Shown here: piece after piece, positions 9,473 to 18,611 of the stretch
Layout: each line of letters opens with the position of its first letter
Numbering within the stretch: position 1 is the first letter of the stretch
Source: an uncultured Spirochaetaceae bacterium
GTDB lineage: Bacteria; Spirochaetota; Spirochaetia; Treponematales; Treponemataceae
NCBI GenBank assembly: GCA_902802305.1
Contig: CADCLG010000018.1
Location: 1-64,000, forward strand
Reading direction: 5' to 3'
Length of the DNA: 64,000 nucleotides
Program-made: the position numbers and the translations under genes
The notes under the pieces: model-generated
Seen by the model: only the letters and a program-made list of their open reading frames with translations
Told to the model about the DNA's origin: nothing
Database searches by the model: none

Positions 9473-10465
9473 TTATTTTTCAGCAGCTTCAGCCTCAAAA
9501 GAAAAATTAGAAATAAAGAACTCTGGTCTAACAGCTTCTCCGTTTAATCTCATTTCCCAGTGTAAATGTGGTCCAGTTGCAAGTCCTGTTGAACCGGATT
9601 TTCCAATCTCCTGTCCCTGTTTTACCATATCACCTTCTTTTACTTCCATTTCTGAAAGATGATAGTAAAGACTGTATAAGCCAGGAAGATGTTCTACAAC
9701 TATACTCCAGCCGGTTGAAATACGGTTTTCTGCCATAACAACTTTACCATCTGCACAGGCACTTACTGTGGAACCTTCCGGAATGCCATAATCGTTACCA
9801 AAATGCACGCTTGTAGAAGATTTTCCGTTTATGTAAGAATAAACACGTCTGTCTCCAAAATGCGCTGTATATCTTGTAGAAGTTGTAGGGCAAATATAAT
9901 TTTGTGTACTGAAAACATCCGTTGGAATTGTCGTAAAAAGAATATTGTTGAGCTTTTCAATCTGAGCCATTCTTTCCGGACTGTTGTCAGTTTTTATCGC
10001 TGTGTTGGATTCATCCAAATCAAGAGTTTCGTTATCAAAATTACGGTCTTTAAAAGTTAGAGGAAGGGTAAACTCCTTTAATTCCTTTTCATCAAAAGAG
10101 AAAATAATTTTCAATGAATAAATGTCGTTTTTCAGCCAGGTTGAAAGAGGAAGTCCGCAGAGCAATTCTGTAGAAGTTTGATTCTTCTTTTTTCCAACGT
10201 CATAAAAAACTGCTTTTTCTATAATTTTATTACCCTGATAAAGCTGCATGGAAGCATGTTTTTCATGTTCAACCTTGTTTTTTTTATGGCTCTTAGGCTG
10301 CTGTAGTGAAAGTCTTACAAAAATTGCATCACCTGGAGTCAGGCTATCATTATAATTTACCGTCAGAGTATAATTTTCAGTCTGATATTTTGCCGTTACT
10401 GCAAAAAGTGGCGAAAAGTGAAGGGCAATTGCTGCTACTAAAAATAATTTATATATTTTTTTCAT
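9473..10465 (-). CDS. Exported M23-family (LytM-type) metallopeptidase
   Basis: Predicted peptidoglycan endopeptidase that cuts cell-wall cross-bridges, or an activator of amidases. It has an N-terminal signal peptide (cleavage near residue 23), a ~140-residue beta-rich domain and a C-terminal M23 domain. Zinc ligands are present: H221 and D225 in HFGNDYG and H302 in GPHLHW, with the catalytic H269 in YYHLS. The intact metal site argues for an active enzyme. A clear AAGAGGAAG ribosome site precedes the ATG. The gene lies 16 bases after recJ, as the last member of the araB-to-M23 run. Confidence 0.9.
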   Translation of the reverse strand: MKKIYKLFLVAAIALHFSPLFAVTAKYQTENYTLTVNYNDSLTPGDAIFVRLSLQQPKSHKKNKVEHEKHASMQLYQGNKIIEKAVFYDVGKKKNQTSTELLCGLPLSTWLKNDIYSLKIIFSFDEKELKEFTLPLTFKDRNFDNETLDLDESNTAIKTDNSPERMAQIEKLNNILFTTIPTDVFSTQNYICPTTSTRYTAHFGDRRVYSYINGKSSTSVHFGNDYGIPEGSTVSACADGKVVMAENRISTGWSIVVEHLPGLYSLYYHLSEMEVKEGDMVKQGQEIGKSGSTGLATGPHLHWEMRLNGEAVRPEFFISNFSFEAEAAEK

Positions 10466-10481
10466 ATTCTTCCTCTTTTTC

Positions 10482-12677
10482 TTAGCTGTTTGCTTTTATA
10501 TCTATGATTTCAAATTGCGAGTTTGTCATTCTGTTAAAATGATTTCTACTCATATTATAAAGAATATCATAGCTTTCTCCAATAAAAATATCTCTGTTAA
10601 GTCTTTGAGCTTCATTCCAGAAAATTGCCGGGAATTTGTATTTTCCGCAGTCAATTAAAAGTTTCAGGCTGAAGGGTTCTTTTTTACCGACTACAGTAGC
10701 TTCTGCAATTCTTACTCCAGAAGATTTTACAATCAGCTCTGTGTTCTGGCTTCCAAAGGGTTCCATAATATCCAGCAGGCGGAAGGTTGAAGGCGAGAGA
10801 AGTTGTGGAGGAATTTCTGCATCAATTGAAATATTAGAATTTTCTTCCTCAAGTTCAAGCTTGCTTACAATTTCCTTTATTTTTTGCTTAAAAGCTTCCA
10901 GCTTGGATTTTTCAAAACTGAATCCGGCTGCAAAATTATGGCCTCCGTGATTTATAAAAAAGTCACCGAATTGATTTAGAAAATCAGTGGCAATCACGCC
11001 CCTACATGTCCTCATAGAACCTACAAACATGTCTTCACATTCAGAAATTGCAATTGCAGGAATTCCAAATTCCTGCATTAGTTTTCCTGCAAAATTACCG
11101 GTAAGTCCTTTGTTTATCTGCTTATCAATTATAAGGCAAAGCTTTTCCTGATTTTCATGAAGACTTTCTTCTGATTTATTGTGCATCAGATAATAAGTAT
11201 CCATTACCATCTGCTTGCGCTTTTCGTTAAACATATAAACCTGTTCTGCCAGACTTTCTCTTTCCTGAGGATTATCGGAAGTAAGAAGCTTTGCGGCTAC
11301 ATCGGCTTCTCCTAATCTTCCTGCTGCATTTAATGCAGGTGTCAGTGACCAGGATAAATCTTTGGCTGTAATGGCTTCTATGTCTATCCTCATTTTAGAA
11401 AAAAGTTCTAAAAGTCCAGGTCTTGGTTTGTATTTTTTTATGGATTCAATTCCTTTTCTTACAAAAATGCGGTTTTCGTTTTGTAGAGGCATGATGTCAG
11501 CAATTGCAGCAATAGCTACAAGTTGTAAATCCTTCTGTTCATCAATAACATCTTCAGAAAACTTTGAAGCAATTATTCTTTTACAATATGTAACATAAAG
11601 GTTGAAAAGGCTGTTTATTGCGGTATTTTCTTCGTCAATGTATTTTGCAATAAGAGAAAGCTCTTTTAAATCTTCTACATTTTTAGTGGCTAAAGACGGC
11701 ATCATTTTTACAATGTCTTTCTTTAAATCGTTTAGGTTAAATTCAATTCCACTGCCAAAAATCTCCTTTAAAATATCCTTTGTCTTTTGAGCATCCCAGA
11801 CATAAATTAATTGTCCCTGCAAAAAATAAGGCAGTTTTAAATCATAAATTGAAGTTTTTCCAGGAATTATTTTTTCATGGAGTTCTTTGACCTTTGTAAG
11901 ATTACGAATGCTCAGACAGTCAACATTATAGCATTTGTTTTCATTATCTTCTGAAATATTAAAAAGACAGATTTCTGCATTGTAAAAATCAGTGTTTGCA
12001 AATCTGAGGGCAGAAACAAGCTTGTAGGCAACTGCAGCGCCCGAAATATCAGAAAAAGGGTAGCCTGAATCATGAGTTTTGGGATCAAGAATAACAATTG
12101 CATCCGGTAAGACTTCAGGTGCATTATGATGGTCGGTGACAATTACATCTATTCCAAGATCATTTGCATGATTGATTTCATTTATATTTGAAATGCCGCA
12201 GTCGACGGTAATAATAAGACTTCCTTCAATAGCTGCAAAATCGTCAATTGCTTCTATTGAAAGTCCGTAGGCATCATTATTTACAGGTACACGCCAGCTT
12301 ATATCAATTCCAATTTTTTTAAGGTAATCGTAAAGAATTGTTGTACTGGTTATTCCGTCAACATCTTTATCACCAAAAATCAGGACTTTTTCATTTTCAT
12401 CTCTTGCCTGAAGAATGCGCTCAACTGCATCCTCCATTGAATTAAAAAGAAAAGGATTATGCTGGAAACGCAAATCATCTTCAAGATAAAAGAGAATATC
12501 CTTTTGCTCCTTTATATTACGGCGCAAAAAAATACTTGCAAGAATCTGTGTGTAATATTTTTCTTCCTGCTCGGATAAATCTTTTCCGAACAGAGTCTTT
12601 ATTTTATTCTGAATATGCTGATTGCATAATCGCTCAATCTGTTGTTTTGTAACAGGAGTCTTTGTCCAATTTTTCAA
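10482..12677 (-). CDS. recJ: Single-stranded-DNA-specific exonuclease RecJ, with a large internal insertion
   Basis: 5'-3' single-strand exonuclease of RecF-pathway recombination and repair. DHH-family motifs are intact: GDKDVDG (102-108), D159 in ITVDCG, DHH (182-184), SGAAVAYKL (212-220), the DHHA1 motif GGHNFAAG and a C-terminal OB fold. In typical RecJ only about 10-20 residues separate SGAAVAYKL from the next conserved strand (LVAIAAIADIMPL, here from 386). Here about 155 residues (roughly 227-382) intervene. That explains the 731-residue length against the usual ~560-580. The insert is described under findings. It sits with recO in the same operon-like run. Confidence 0.93.
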   Translation of the reverse strand: MKNWTKTPVTKQQIERLCNQHIQNKIKTLFGKDLSEQEEKYYTQILASIFLRRNIKEQKDILFYLEDDLRFQHNPFLFNSMEDAVERILQARDENEKVLIFGDKDVDGITSTTILYDYLKKIGIDISWRVPVNNDAYGLSIEAIDDFAAIEGSLIITVDCGISNINEINHANDLGIDVIVTDHHNAPEVLPDAIVILDPKTHDSGYPFSDISGAAVAYKLVSALRFANTDFYNAEICLFNISEDNENKCYNVDCLSIRNLTKVKELHEKIIPGKTSIYDLKLPYFLQGQLIYVWDAQKTKDILKEIFGSGIEFNLNDLKKDIVKMMPSLATKNVEDLKELSLIAKYIDEENTAINSLFNLYVTYCKRIIASKFSEDVIDEQKDLQLVAIAAIADIMPLQNENRIFVRKGIESIKKYKPRPGLLELFSKMRIDIEAITAKDLSWSLTPALNAAGRLGEADVAAKLLTSDNPQERESLAEQVYMFNEKRKQMVMDTYYLMHNKSEESLHENQEKLCLIIDKQINKGLTGNFAGKLMQEFGIPAIAISECEDMFVGSMRTCRGVIATDFLNQFGDFFINHGGHNFAAGFSFEKSKLEAFKQKIKEIVSKLELEEENSNISIDAEIPPQLLSPSTFRLLDIMEPFGSQNTELIVKSSGVRIAEATVVGKKEPFSLKLLIDCGKYKFPAIFWNEAQRLNRDIFIGESYDILYNMSRNHFNRMTNSQFEIIDIKANS

Positions 12678-12695
12678 GTCATTTTCCTATTAGAT

Positions 12696-14054
12696 TTAGA
12701 TTTTTTCGAAAAACAATGGATTTTTTTTAAGTGGTCTTTCTGAATACGAAAGCGCTTGCTTTAATGTGTTTAATGCGGGGGTTAAACAGTCTTTATCTTT
12801 TCCAAATATTTCCATAATTAAAGTTCCTTTGGTAACTTTTTCGCAGCTTTTTGCATGTAAAATGATTCCTGCATCTGCACAAACGAAATCCGTCGTTTTG
12901 TTTCTGCCAACACCTAAAGTTACACCTGCAATGCCTGTTTTATAAGCATCTATATTTATATAGCCATCCTCTTCTGCAATTAATTCCGTTTTATAAGGAG
13001 AGCGACGTACATTTATCTGATTCATTAATTCTTCTGCATTTCCACCCTGATCCTTTACATTCTGTAAAAACTTTTCAAGGGCTTTGCCTGATTCAACGGC
13101 TTTTTTACAAAGATTAAGACCTTCTTCTCTGTCTTTTGCAATTTCTGCAAGAACAAGCATTTCTGCTCCAATTTCATAAGTAAGGTCCATTACATCCTGA
13201 GGGCCTTGTCCTTTTAGACATTCAATGCTTTCTTCAATTTCAAGGAAGTTACCGATTTTGTAACCTAAAGGCGTATTCATGTCTGTAATAAAGGCAGAGG
13301 CTTTTTTGCCCATTGCTTTTGAAGTATTTACAAGGAACTGAGCTAAAAGTTTTGCATCTTCTGTGGATTTCATAAAGGCGCCAGAACCATATTTTACATC
13401 AAAAACAAGTCCGTCTGCACCTTCGGCAATTTTTTTAGAAAGAATGCTGGCTGTAATGAGAGGAATTGATTCTACAGTTGCAGTGACATCACGAAGAGCA
13501 TATAAAATCTTGTCTGCTGGAGCAATTTTCTTACTCTGACCGACCATGGCATAACCAGTTTTTGCAACAAAATCAACAAATTGTTCTTCTGACAAATCTG
13601 TTCTGTAACCTGGAATTGATTCAAGCTTATCAAGAGTTCCACCTGTGTGTCCTAAAGCTCTTCCACTCATCATAGGGTCTTTTAAACCGCAGCTGGCAAC
13701 AATAGGAGCGAGTGGAAGGGAGATTTTATCGCCAACCCCACCGGTGGAATGTTTATCTATAAAGATTGCGTTATTAAACTGTTCATAATTATATTTATGG
13801 AGATTTATAGTATCGCCGGAATTTAACATTTCCTGTGTCAGATAGCCGGTTTCTTCAAAAGTCATTCCGTTAAAGAAAATTGCCATCAGCCAGGCAGACA
13901 TCTGATATTCGGGAATTGAGCCGTCAACACAGCCCTGAATCATAAAATGGATTTCTTCCTTTGTAAGTGGCAGTGAATCTTTTAAAATTCTTTCACCGTT
14001 TGATTTTGTTACAAATGTTCCGCGTTTTTTTGTAATGATATCAGTCGCTCTCAT
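12696..14054 (-). CDS. pdp: Pyrimidine-nucleoside / thymidine phosphorylase
   Basis: Splits thymidine or uridine with phosphate into the free base and (deoxy)ribose 1-phosphate, feeding salvage and pentose catabolism. The family signature SGRALGHTGGTLDKLESIPG is present, as are the phosphate-site sequence KHSTGGVGDK and a C-terminal domain. The 452-residue length is normal. Whether it prefers thymidine (DeoA) or several pyrimidine nucleosides (Pdp) cannot be settled from this reading. The start overlaps the recO stop by 4 bases. Confidence 0.92.
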   Translation of the reverse strand: MRATDIITKKRGTFVTKSNGERILKDSLPLTKEEIHFMIQGCVDGSIPEYQMSAWLMAIFFNGMTFEETGYLTQEMLNSGDTINLHKYNYEQFNNAIFIDKHSTGGVGDKISLPLAPIVASCGLKDPMMSGRALGHTGGTLDKLESIPGYRTDLSEEQFVDFVAKTGYAMVGQSKKIAPADKILYALRDVTATVESIPLITASILSKKIAEGADGLVFDVKYGSGAFMKSTEDAKLLAQFLVNTSKAMGKKASAFITDMNTPLGYKIGNFLEIEESIECLKGQGPQDVMDLTYEIGAEMLVLAEIAKDREEGLNLCKKAVESGKALEKFLQNVKDQGGNAEELMNQINVRRSPYKTELIAEEDGYINIDAYKTGIAGVTLGVGRNKTTDFVCADAGIILHAKSCEKVTKGTLIMEIFGKDKDCLTPALNTLKQALSYSERPLKKNPLFFEKI

Positions 14055-14863
14055 AAAATCCCCGTCCCAGTTTCTATAGAGTTTAATTTTGATTCGATAC
14101 TATTTTCTGTCAAAAAAAATGCAATATTTTTAATCTGCATATAAGCATTTTTATCAATGTGCAGTTTTCTTACTTCTGCAGGCGTAAGCACAGAAATTGC
14201 CGCAAGATAAGTGATTGCATCTTTACTTAAAGGAAAAAAAGGCTCTTCTTGTCCGGCACAATTCTGGCAGATAAAAATATTATCAACACTATTATAATAC
14301 GTTTCTTGCAGGGATTCAATTTGATTTTTTGATTCTGGCAGATTTTGAGCTTCTGTCTGATTTTGGGCGTTTGTCAAAAAAGACTTGCCGCATCTTCCGC
14401 AATAAGTTGCATCCGGGCGGATTCCAAGCAAGTCAAGATAGCGCCACAAAAATCTTACAAGCCCAACCTGTCCCTGTTCTTCATTTGATAAATCAAGTCC
14501 ATCAAGAAAACCCGATACAAGCTTCCAGCACTCTTCATTGCTGCCTGCGCATTTTGTTTTTATTGCAATTTCTGCTGCAAGAGAAGCGGCATATAATTTA
14601 AAAAGGCTGCTGGAAAAAGTCTGATGATAATTTTTTACATCAAAATCGCTGATTTTTGTCTGATTTTTTTCTGGATTGTGATAGAGGTAAATTATTCCTG
14701 AGTTCCATTGAGAAACTAAAGATTTTAATTTACTTTTTGGACCTCCATACAAAGTTGCATAGATTATCCCTTGAAATTGGGTTAGCAAAGTAACATTAAA
14801 ATTGTTTTCGCCAATTTCTTTTAGAGATAAAACTATAGCCTTTGTCTGAGAAGTCCTGTTCAT
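14051..14863 (-). CDS. recO: DNA repair protein RecO
   Basis: Loads RecA onto SSB-coated DNA together with RecR. It has an N-terminal OB fold (TKAIVLSLKEIGENNFNVTLLT), a helical middle and a four-Cys zinc-finger-like pair (CGRCG ... CQNCAG). Between the Cys pairs lies an expanded Gln/Asn/Glu-rich linker (residues ~165-190) longer than in most RecO proteins. The gene follows araD by 18 bases. A TATAAT lies 7 bases before the ATG and could provide a separate start, but no good -35 was found. Confidence 0.9.
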   Translation of the reverse strand: MNRTSQTKAIVLSLKEIGENNFNVTLLTQFQGIIYATLYGGPKSKLKSLVSQWNSGIIYLYHNPEKNQTKISDFDVKNYHQTFSSSLFKLYAASLAAEIAIKTKCAGSNEECWKLVSGFLDGLDLSNEEQGQVGLVRFLWRYLDLLGIRPDATYCGRCGKSFLTNAQNQTEAQNLPESKNQIESLQETYYNSVDNIFICQNCAGQEEPFFPLSKDAITYLAAISVLTPAEVRKLHIDKNAYMQIKNIAFFLTENSIESKLNSIETGTGIL

Positions 14864-14881
14864 TTCTTTGATTATAAATCT

Positions 14882-15595
14882 TTATTTCTGTCCGTAATAA
14901 GCATTTGGTCCGTGCTTGCGCATGTAATGCTTATTGATTATGTAATCAGGCAGAGTTTGTGCGTTTGGCTCAATAAGCAGAGTATTCAAAGCCATTTTAC
15001 AGATTTCTTCCAGAACGGTTCCATTGTAAACTGCTTTTTCTGCATTTTTTCCCCAGGCAAAAGGTCCGTGTCCACCGCATAAAACCATATTTACTTCTGT
15101 AGGATTTAATCCTAAATCAGCAAAATGTTTTACAATCAAAAGACCGGTTTCTTTTTCGTAATCGGATTCAACAGCTTCCTTTGAAAGATAAGGAGTGCAT
15201 GGAATTGCTTTTTGTATGTGATCCGCATGGGTAGTTCCAAAAAGAGGAACTGCTTTTACTGCCTGAGCCCAGCTTACTGCATAAGTAGAATGGGTATGGA
15301 TAATTCCACCGATTTCTGCCTTCTGATTTATTCCAAACTCTTTATACAAAATTGCGTGGGTTGGTGTGTCTGATGAAGGATTTAATTTTCCGTCAACAAC
15401 TTTTCCATCCAAATCAACAATAACCATAGATTCTGGTGTGAGGTCAGGATAAGGTACTCCAGAAGGTTTGATTGCAAAAACTCCCTTGTCTTTATCAAAA
15501 GCAGATACATTTCCCCAGGTGTAAAGGGCAAGGTGATTTTCCGGGATTTTCATATTGGCTTCGTAAGCTTGATTTCTTATTGTTTCGTAAGTCAT
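14882..15595 (-). CDS. araD: L-ribulose-5-phosphate 4-epimerase
   Basis: Converts L-ribulose 5-phosphate to D-xylulose 5-phosphate, the last step of L-arabinose entry into the pentose phosphate pathway. It is a class II aldolase-fold enzyme. Metal ligands are visible as H100 and H102 in IIHTHS and a later His in CGGHGPFAWG, with the acidic residue D76 in SSDTPTHAI. The 237-residue length is standard. It lies 16 bases after the FGGY kinase gene. No araA isomerase is present in this window. Confidence 0.93.
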   Translation of the reverse strand: MTYETIRNQAYEANMKIPENHLALYTWGNVSAFDKDKGVFAIKPSGVPYPDLTPESMVIVDLDGKVVDGKLNPSSDTPTHAILYKEFGINQKAEIGGIIHTHSTYAVSWAQAVKAVPLFGTTHADHIQKAIPCTPYLSKEAVESDYEKETGLLIVKHFADLGLNPTEVNMVLCGGHGPFAWGKNAEKAVYNGTVLEEICKMALNTLLIEPNAQTLPDYIINKHYMRKHGPNAYYGQK

Positions 15596-15611
15596 AGCGG
15601 TTTTATACTCC

Positions 15612-17213
15612 TTAAAGTGTATTTACGGCAGCGCGTTCAATTTCAAGTCCTTTCATATATCGTTCAAAGAAAATATTGAAGGATTCAATAAGGTCTTTTT
15701 CTGGAGCTGCTGTCGTTTTTTTGCAGTTTCCAAAAACTTTTGTATTCAAAAAGTCTGCAAGAGATTCCTTAGAATTATCGAGAGAGTAGGCGGCTAAAAG
15801 TGCCATTCCCCAAGGTCCTCCTTCTCCAGCAGTTTCCATTGCGCTTACAGAAGTTTTCATTGCAGCTGCCATGTATTTTAATCCAGCTTCTGTCTTAAAA
15901 TATCCGCCGGCACCAGTCATGCTGTCTACAGGAACCTTTTCTTCATCATAAAGAATGTTCATTCCAGCTCTCAAAGCGCCAAGAGAAGAGAACATCTGGG
16001 TTCGCATAAAGTTTGCAATTGTAAAGTTAGCATTTTCTGCTCTGGCAAATAATGGACGTCCAGAATTAAAGCCTGTAATTGTTTCGCCAGAAAGATAGTT
16101 ATAAGACAAAAGTCCACCGCAATCTTTATCAGCTTCAAGGGATTTCATAATGAGTGTATCAAAATATTCGCCGATTCCAGCTTTTGCTCCCATTAAATCT
16201 CCAACTTCCTTAAAAAGATTTATCCAGTAATTGTGCTCGCCGGTACAGTTGTTTGCGTGAACCATTGCGACAGGTTTTCCGTCAGGAGTTGTAACAATAT
16301 CTATAATTCCAGGATAAGCCTTTGATAAATCCTTCTGCAAAACAACCATGCTGAATACAGAAGTTCCAGCAGAAATATTTCCTGTTTTTTCTTCAACAGA
16401 GTTAGTTGCAGCCATACCGGTTCCAGCATCACCTTCTGGAGGACAGAATGGAATACCGTCTTTAAGTTCGCCTGTAGGGTCTAAGAAGAGAGCTCCTTCT
16501 TTAGTAAGACTACCTGCATCCTCTCCAGCCATAAGAACTTTAGGGAAAAGTTCATCAATCAGACTGCCTGAATGTGGAATTGTCTTGATTTTATCGATTT
16601 GTTCAAACTTATTAATGAAGTCCTGATTGTATTCTGCCTTTGAACCATTAATTTTAAGAGGGAACATACCAGAAGCATCTCCCGCTCCAATTACTTTTTT
16701 ACCTGTAAGCATAAAGTGAATATAAGCAGCAAGAGTATAAACATTTGCAAGTTTAGAAATATGTTCTTCTTTATTAAGAATTGCCTGATAAAGATGAGAA
16801 ATACTCCAGCGTTCAGGAACAGGGAAGCCGAACAAATCAGAAAGCTCTTTAGAAGCCTGTCCAGTAATTGTATTTCTCCAGGTGCGGAATGGAACTAAAA
16901 TATTTCCGTCCTTGTCAAAAGCAAGATAGCCATGCATCATTGCAGAAATACCGCCAGCTTTAAAGGAAGTAAGCTTAATTCCGTAGCGTTTGTTTACATC
17001 AGCCTTTAAATCTGCGTAACAAGTCTGTAAGCCTTCGTGAATCTGAGAAAGTGGATAAGTCCAGATTCCATTGTCAAGAGTGTTTTCCCAGGTGTATGAA
17101 CCGTTTGCTATTGGTTCAAATTTATCGTTAATCAAAACTGCTTTGATACGTGTGGAACCGAATTCAATACCAAGAACTGCGTTTCCATTTTCAATAATTT
17201 CTTTATTTGTCAT
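15612..17213 (-). CDS. araB: FGGY-family carbohydrate kinase, probable L-ribulokinase
   Basis: Predicted to phosphorylate L-ribulose in arabinose catabolism. The actin-like ATPase start GIEFGSTRIKAVL is present, along with the FGGY C-terminal domain (MTGAGGYFKTEAGL, GPWGMALLAAY). The 533-residue length fits. The substrate is inferred mainly from the adjacent araD; the sequence alone would allow related pentulose kinases. An AAAGGA ribosome site lies about 9 bases before the ATG. It is the first gene of the minus-strand run that continues through recO, pdp, recJ and the M23 peptidase. Confidence 0.88.
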   Translation of the reverse strand: MTNKEIIENGNAVLGIEFGSTRIKAVLINDKFEPIANGSYTWENTLDNGIWTYPLSQIHEGLQTCYADLKADVNKRYGIKLTSFKAGGISAMMHGYLAFDKDGNILVPFRTWRNTITGQASKELSDLFGFPVPERWSISHLYQAILNKEEHISKLANVYTLAAYIHFMLTGKKVIGAGDASGMFPLKINGSKAEYNQDFINKFEQIDKIKTIPHSGSLIDELFPKVLMAGEDAGSLTKEGALFLDPTGELKDGIPFCPPEGDAGTGMAATNSVEEKTGNISAGTSVFSMVVLQKDLSKAYPGIIDIVTTPDGKPVAMVHANNCTGEHNYWINLFKEVGDLMGAKAGIGEYFDTLIMKSLEADKDCGGLLSYNYLSGETITGFNSGRPLFARAENANFTIANFMRTQMFSSLGALRAGMNILYDEEKVPVDSMTGAGGYFKTEAGLKYMAAAMKTSVSAMETAGEGGPWGMALLAAYSLDNSKESLADFLNTKVFGNCKKTTAAPEKDLIESFNIFFERYMKGLEIERAAVNTL

Positions 17214-17248
17214 ATCAGTTAATCCTTTAACTTAGTTTTATTTCTTTA

Positions 17249-17277
17249 ATTATATACTCTTTTTGGGTGGAAATAAA
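17249..17277 (-). promoter_or_regulatory. Probable promoter of the araB operon
   Basis: On the minus strand a perfect TATAAT (17254 down to 17249) lies about 35 bases before the araB ATG. The matching -35 position (TTTATT) is poor, which would suit an activator-dependent sugar promoter. Tandem direct repeats lie just upstream (17293-17315). Confidence 0.5.
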
Positions 17278-17292
17278 GATTAATAATTTATA

Positions 17293-17315
17293 ATGATAAA
17301 TGAAATGATAAATGA
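17293..17315. repeat. Tandem 11-bp direct repeat upstream of araB
   Basis: ATGATAAATGA occurs at 17293-17303 and again at 17305-17315, a 12-base period, in the gap between araB and the divergent serine hydrolase. Its spacing upstream of the araB -10 fits a regulator-binding site. That role is inference. Confidence 0.6.
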
Positions 17316-17337
17316 GATTATAATTTTCAACTATTAT

Positions 17338-17366
17338 TTGTAAATTTTCCATTATTTTACTATACT
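17338..17366 (+). promoter_or_regulatory. Sigma-70-type promoter of the serine hydrolase gene (leaderless type)
   Basis: TTGTAA (17338-17343), a 17-base spacer and TATACT (17361-17366). Only 6 bases separate the -10 from the ATG at 17373, so the predicted transcription start coincides with the start codon. Confidence 0.7.
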
Positions 17367-17372
17367 AAAGGA

Positions 17373-18572
17373 ATGGATACAAATCATTTATCAAAATTAC
17401 AGAGTGTTTTTTCTGATTCTGTTGATGCAAACAAAGTTGCTGGTGTTAATTGCCTTGTTTATAAAGATAATAAAGAAATCGGTTACTGGCAGGCGGGCTG
17501 TAGAGATGTAGAAAATAATCTTCCTTTTGACCGAGATACAATCTGCCGTCTTTTTTCTATGACAAAACCTGTAACAGCTGTTGCCGCCTGGATTTTAATT
17601 GAACAGGGAAAAATTGACCTGGCTGATGAAGTTGGAAAATATATTCCTGAGTTTTGGAATCTGCAGGTTTGTTATGAAAAAGGCAGAAATGGTAAGCCTC
17701 AAAAAGCAGGCAGAAATCTGACGGTTCAGGACTTGCTCAATATGACAAGCGGATATACCTATGGCGCATGGTGGGAAGGTGCTCCTTTGGGAGAACATCT
17801 TACCTCTGATTTAATAGTTCAGCTGAATGAGGATGTTTGTAAGGAAAATAAAATCTCAACTTTAGATGTAGCAAAAAAACTTGCGGCAATTCCTGTGTCT
17901 TTTGAACCTGGAACAAATTATGCTTACGGTCTTTCTGCTGATATTATGGGCGCTGTAATTGAAGTAGTTTCCGGCATGAAGTTTTCTGATTTTCTTAAAA
18001 AGAATATTTTTGAGCCACTAGGTATGAATGATACAGATTTTTATGTTCCTGAAGAAAAACGCGATAGACTTGCAAAAGCCTATATCTGTGATGATGGAAA
18101 ATCAATTAAGGAATTCAAAAGTCCAAATCTTGGTATTCAGTATAAAATGGATCATGCGCCAAGCTTTGAAAGTGGTGGAGCAGGACTTTGTTCAACTATT
18201 GATGATTATTTAAAATTTGCCCTCATGCTTGTAAATAAAGGTGAGTATAAAGGTGTAAGAATCCTTCAGAAGAGGACAGTAGAATATCTTGCTTCGGCTC
18301 GTCTCCGTGATGATTTGCAGCAGAAGTTTAATCAGAATATGGAAAACTGGTCTGGACATACCTACTGCAACTTTATGAGAATTGCCTTTGAACCCGGAAA
18401 ATGCAAGTATCTTGCTGAACAGGATGAATTCGGCTGGGATGGCTGGCTTGGACCTTTTGTAAATATAGACATAAAAAACAATATAGTTATTGTTATGCTC
18501 ATGCAAAAAACAAATGCCGGCACCTGGGAACTCACCCGTAAAATGAAAAACGTAGTTTACAGTTCCCTATAA
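17373..18572 (+). CDS. Serine hydrolase of the beta-lactamase / EstB-esterase type
   Basis: 399 residues, class C beta-lactamase fold (S12-like). The nucleophile motif SMTK is at 62-65, with Y185 in YGLSADIMG. This is the esterase-type form (YSxxxDVLG-like) rather than the Y-x-N of true beta-lactamases. No signal peptide is visible, so it is probably cytoplasmic. An EstB-like esterase or peptidase is more likely than antibiotic resistance; the substrate is unknown. The AAAGGA before the ATG is too close to serve as a normal ribosome site, consistent with a leaderless transcript. It is monocistronic by context. Confidence 0.85.
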   Translation: MDTNHLSKLQSVFSDSVDANKVAGVNCLVYKDNKEIGYWQAGCRDVENNLPFDRDTICRLFSMTKPVTAVAAWILIEQGKIDLADEVGKYIPEFWNLQVCYEKGRNGKPQKAGRNLTVQDLLNMTSGYTYGAWWEGAPLGEHLTSDLIVQLNEDVCKENKISTLDVAKKLAAIPVSFEPGTNYAYGLSADIMGAVIEVVSGMKFSDFLKKNIFEPLGMNDTDFYVPEEKRDRLAKAYICDDGKSIKEFKSPNLGIQYKMDHAPSFESGGAGLCSTIDDYLKFALMLVNKGEYKGVRILQKRTVEYLASARLRDDLQQKFNQNMENWSGHTYCNFMRIAFEPGKCKYLAEQDEFGWDGWLGPFVNIDIKNNIVIVMLMQKTNAGTWELTRKMKNVVYSSL

Positions 18573-18611
18573 TTATGCATTCAGCATTATACATTATGCA
18601 TTGTTATTGCG

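Noticed and set aside
17373..18572. Serine hydrolase as a true class C beta-lactamase
   Set aside because: The Tyr motif is of the esterase type, not Y-x-N, and no signal peptide is present.
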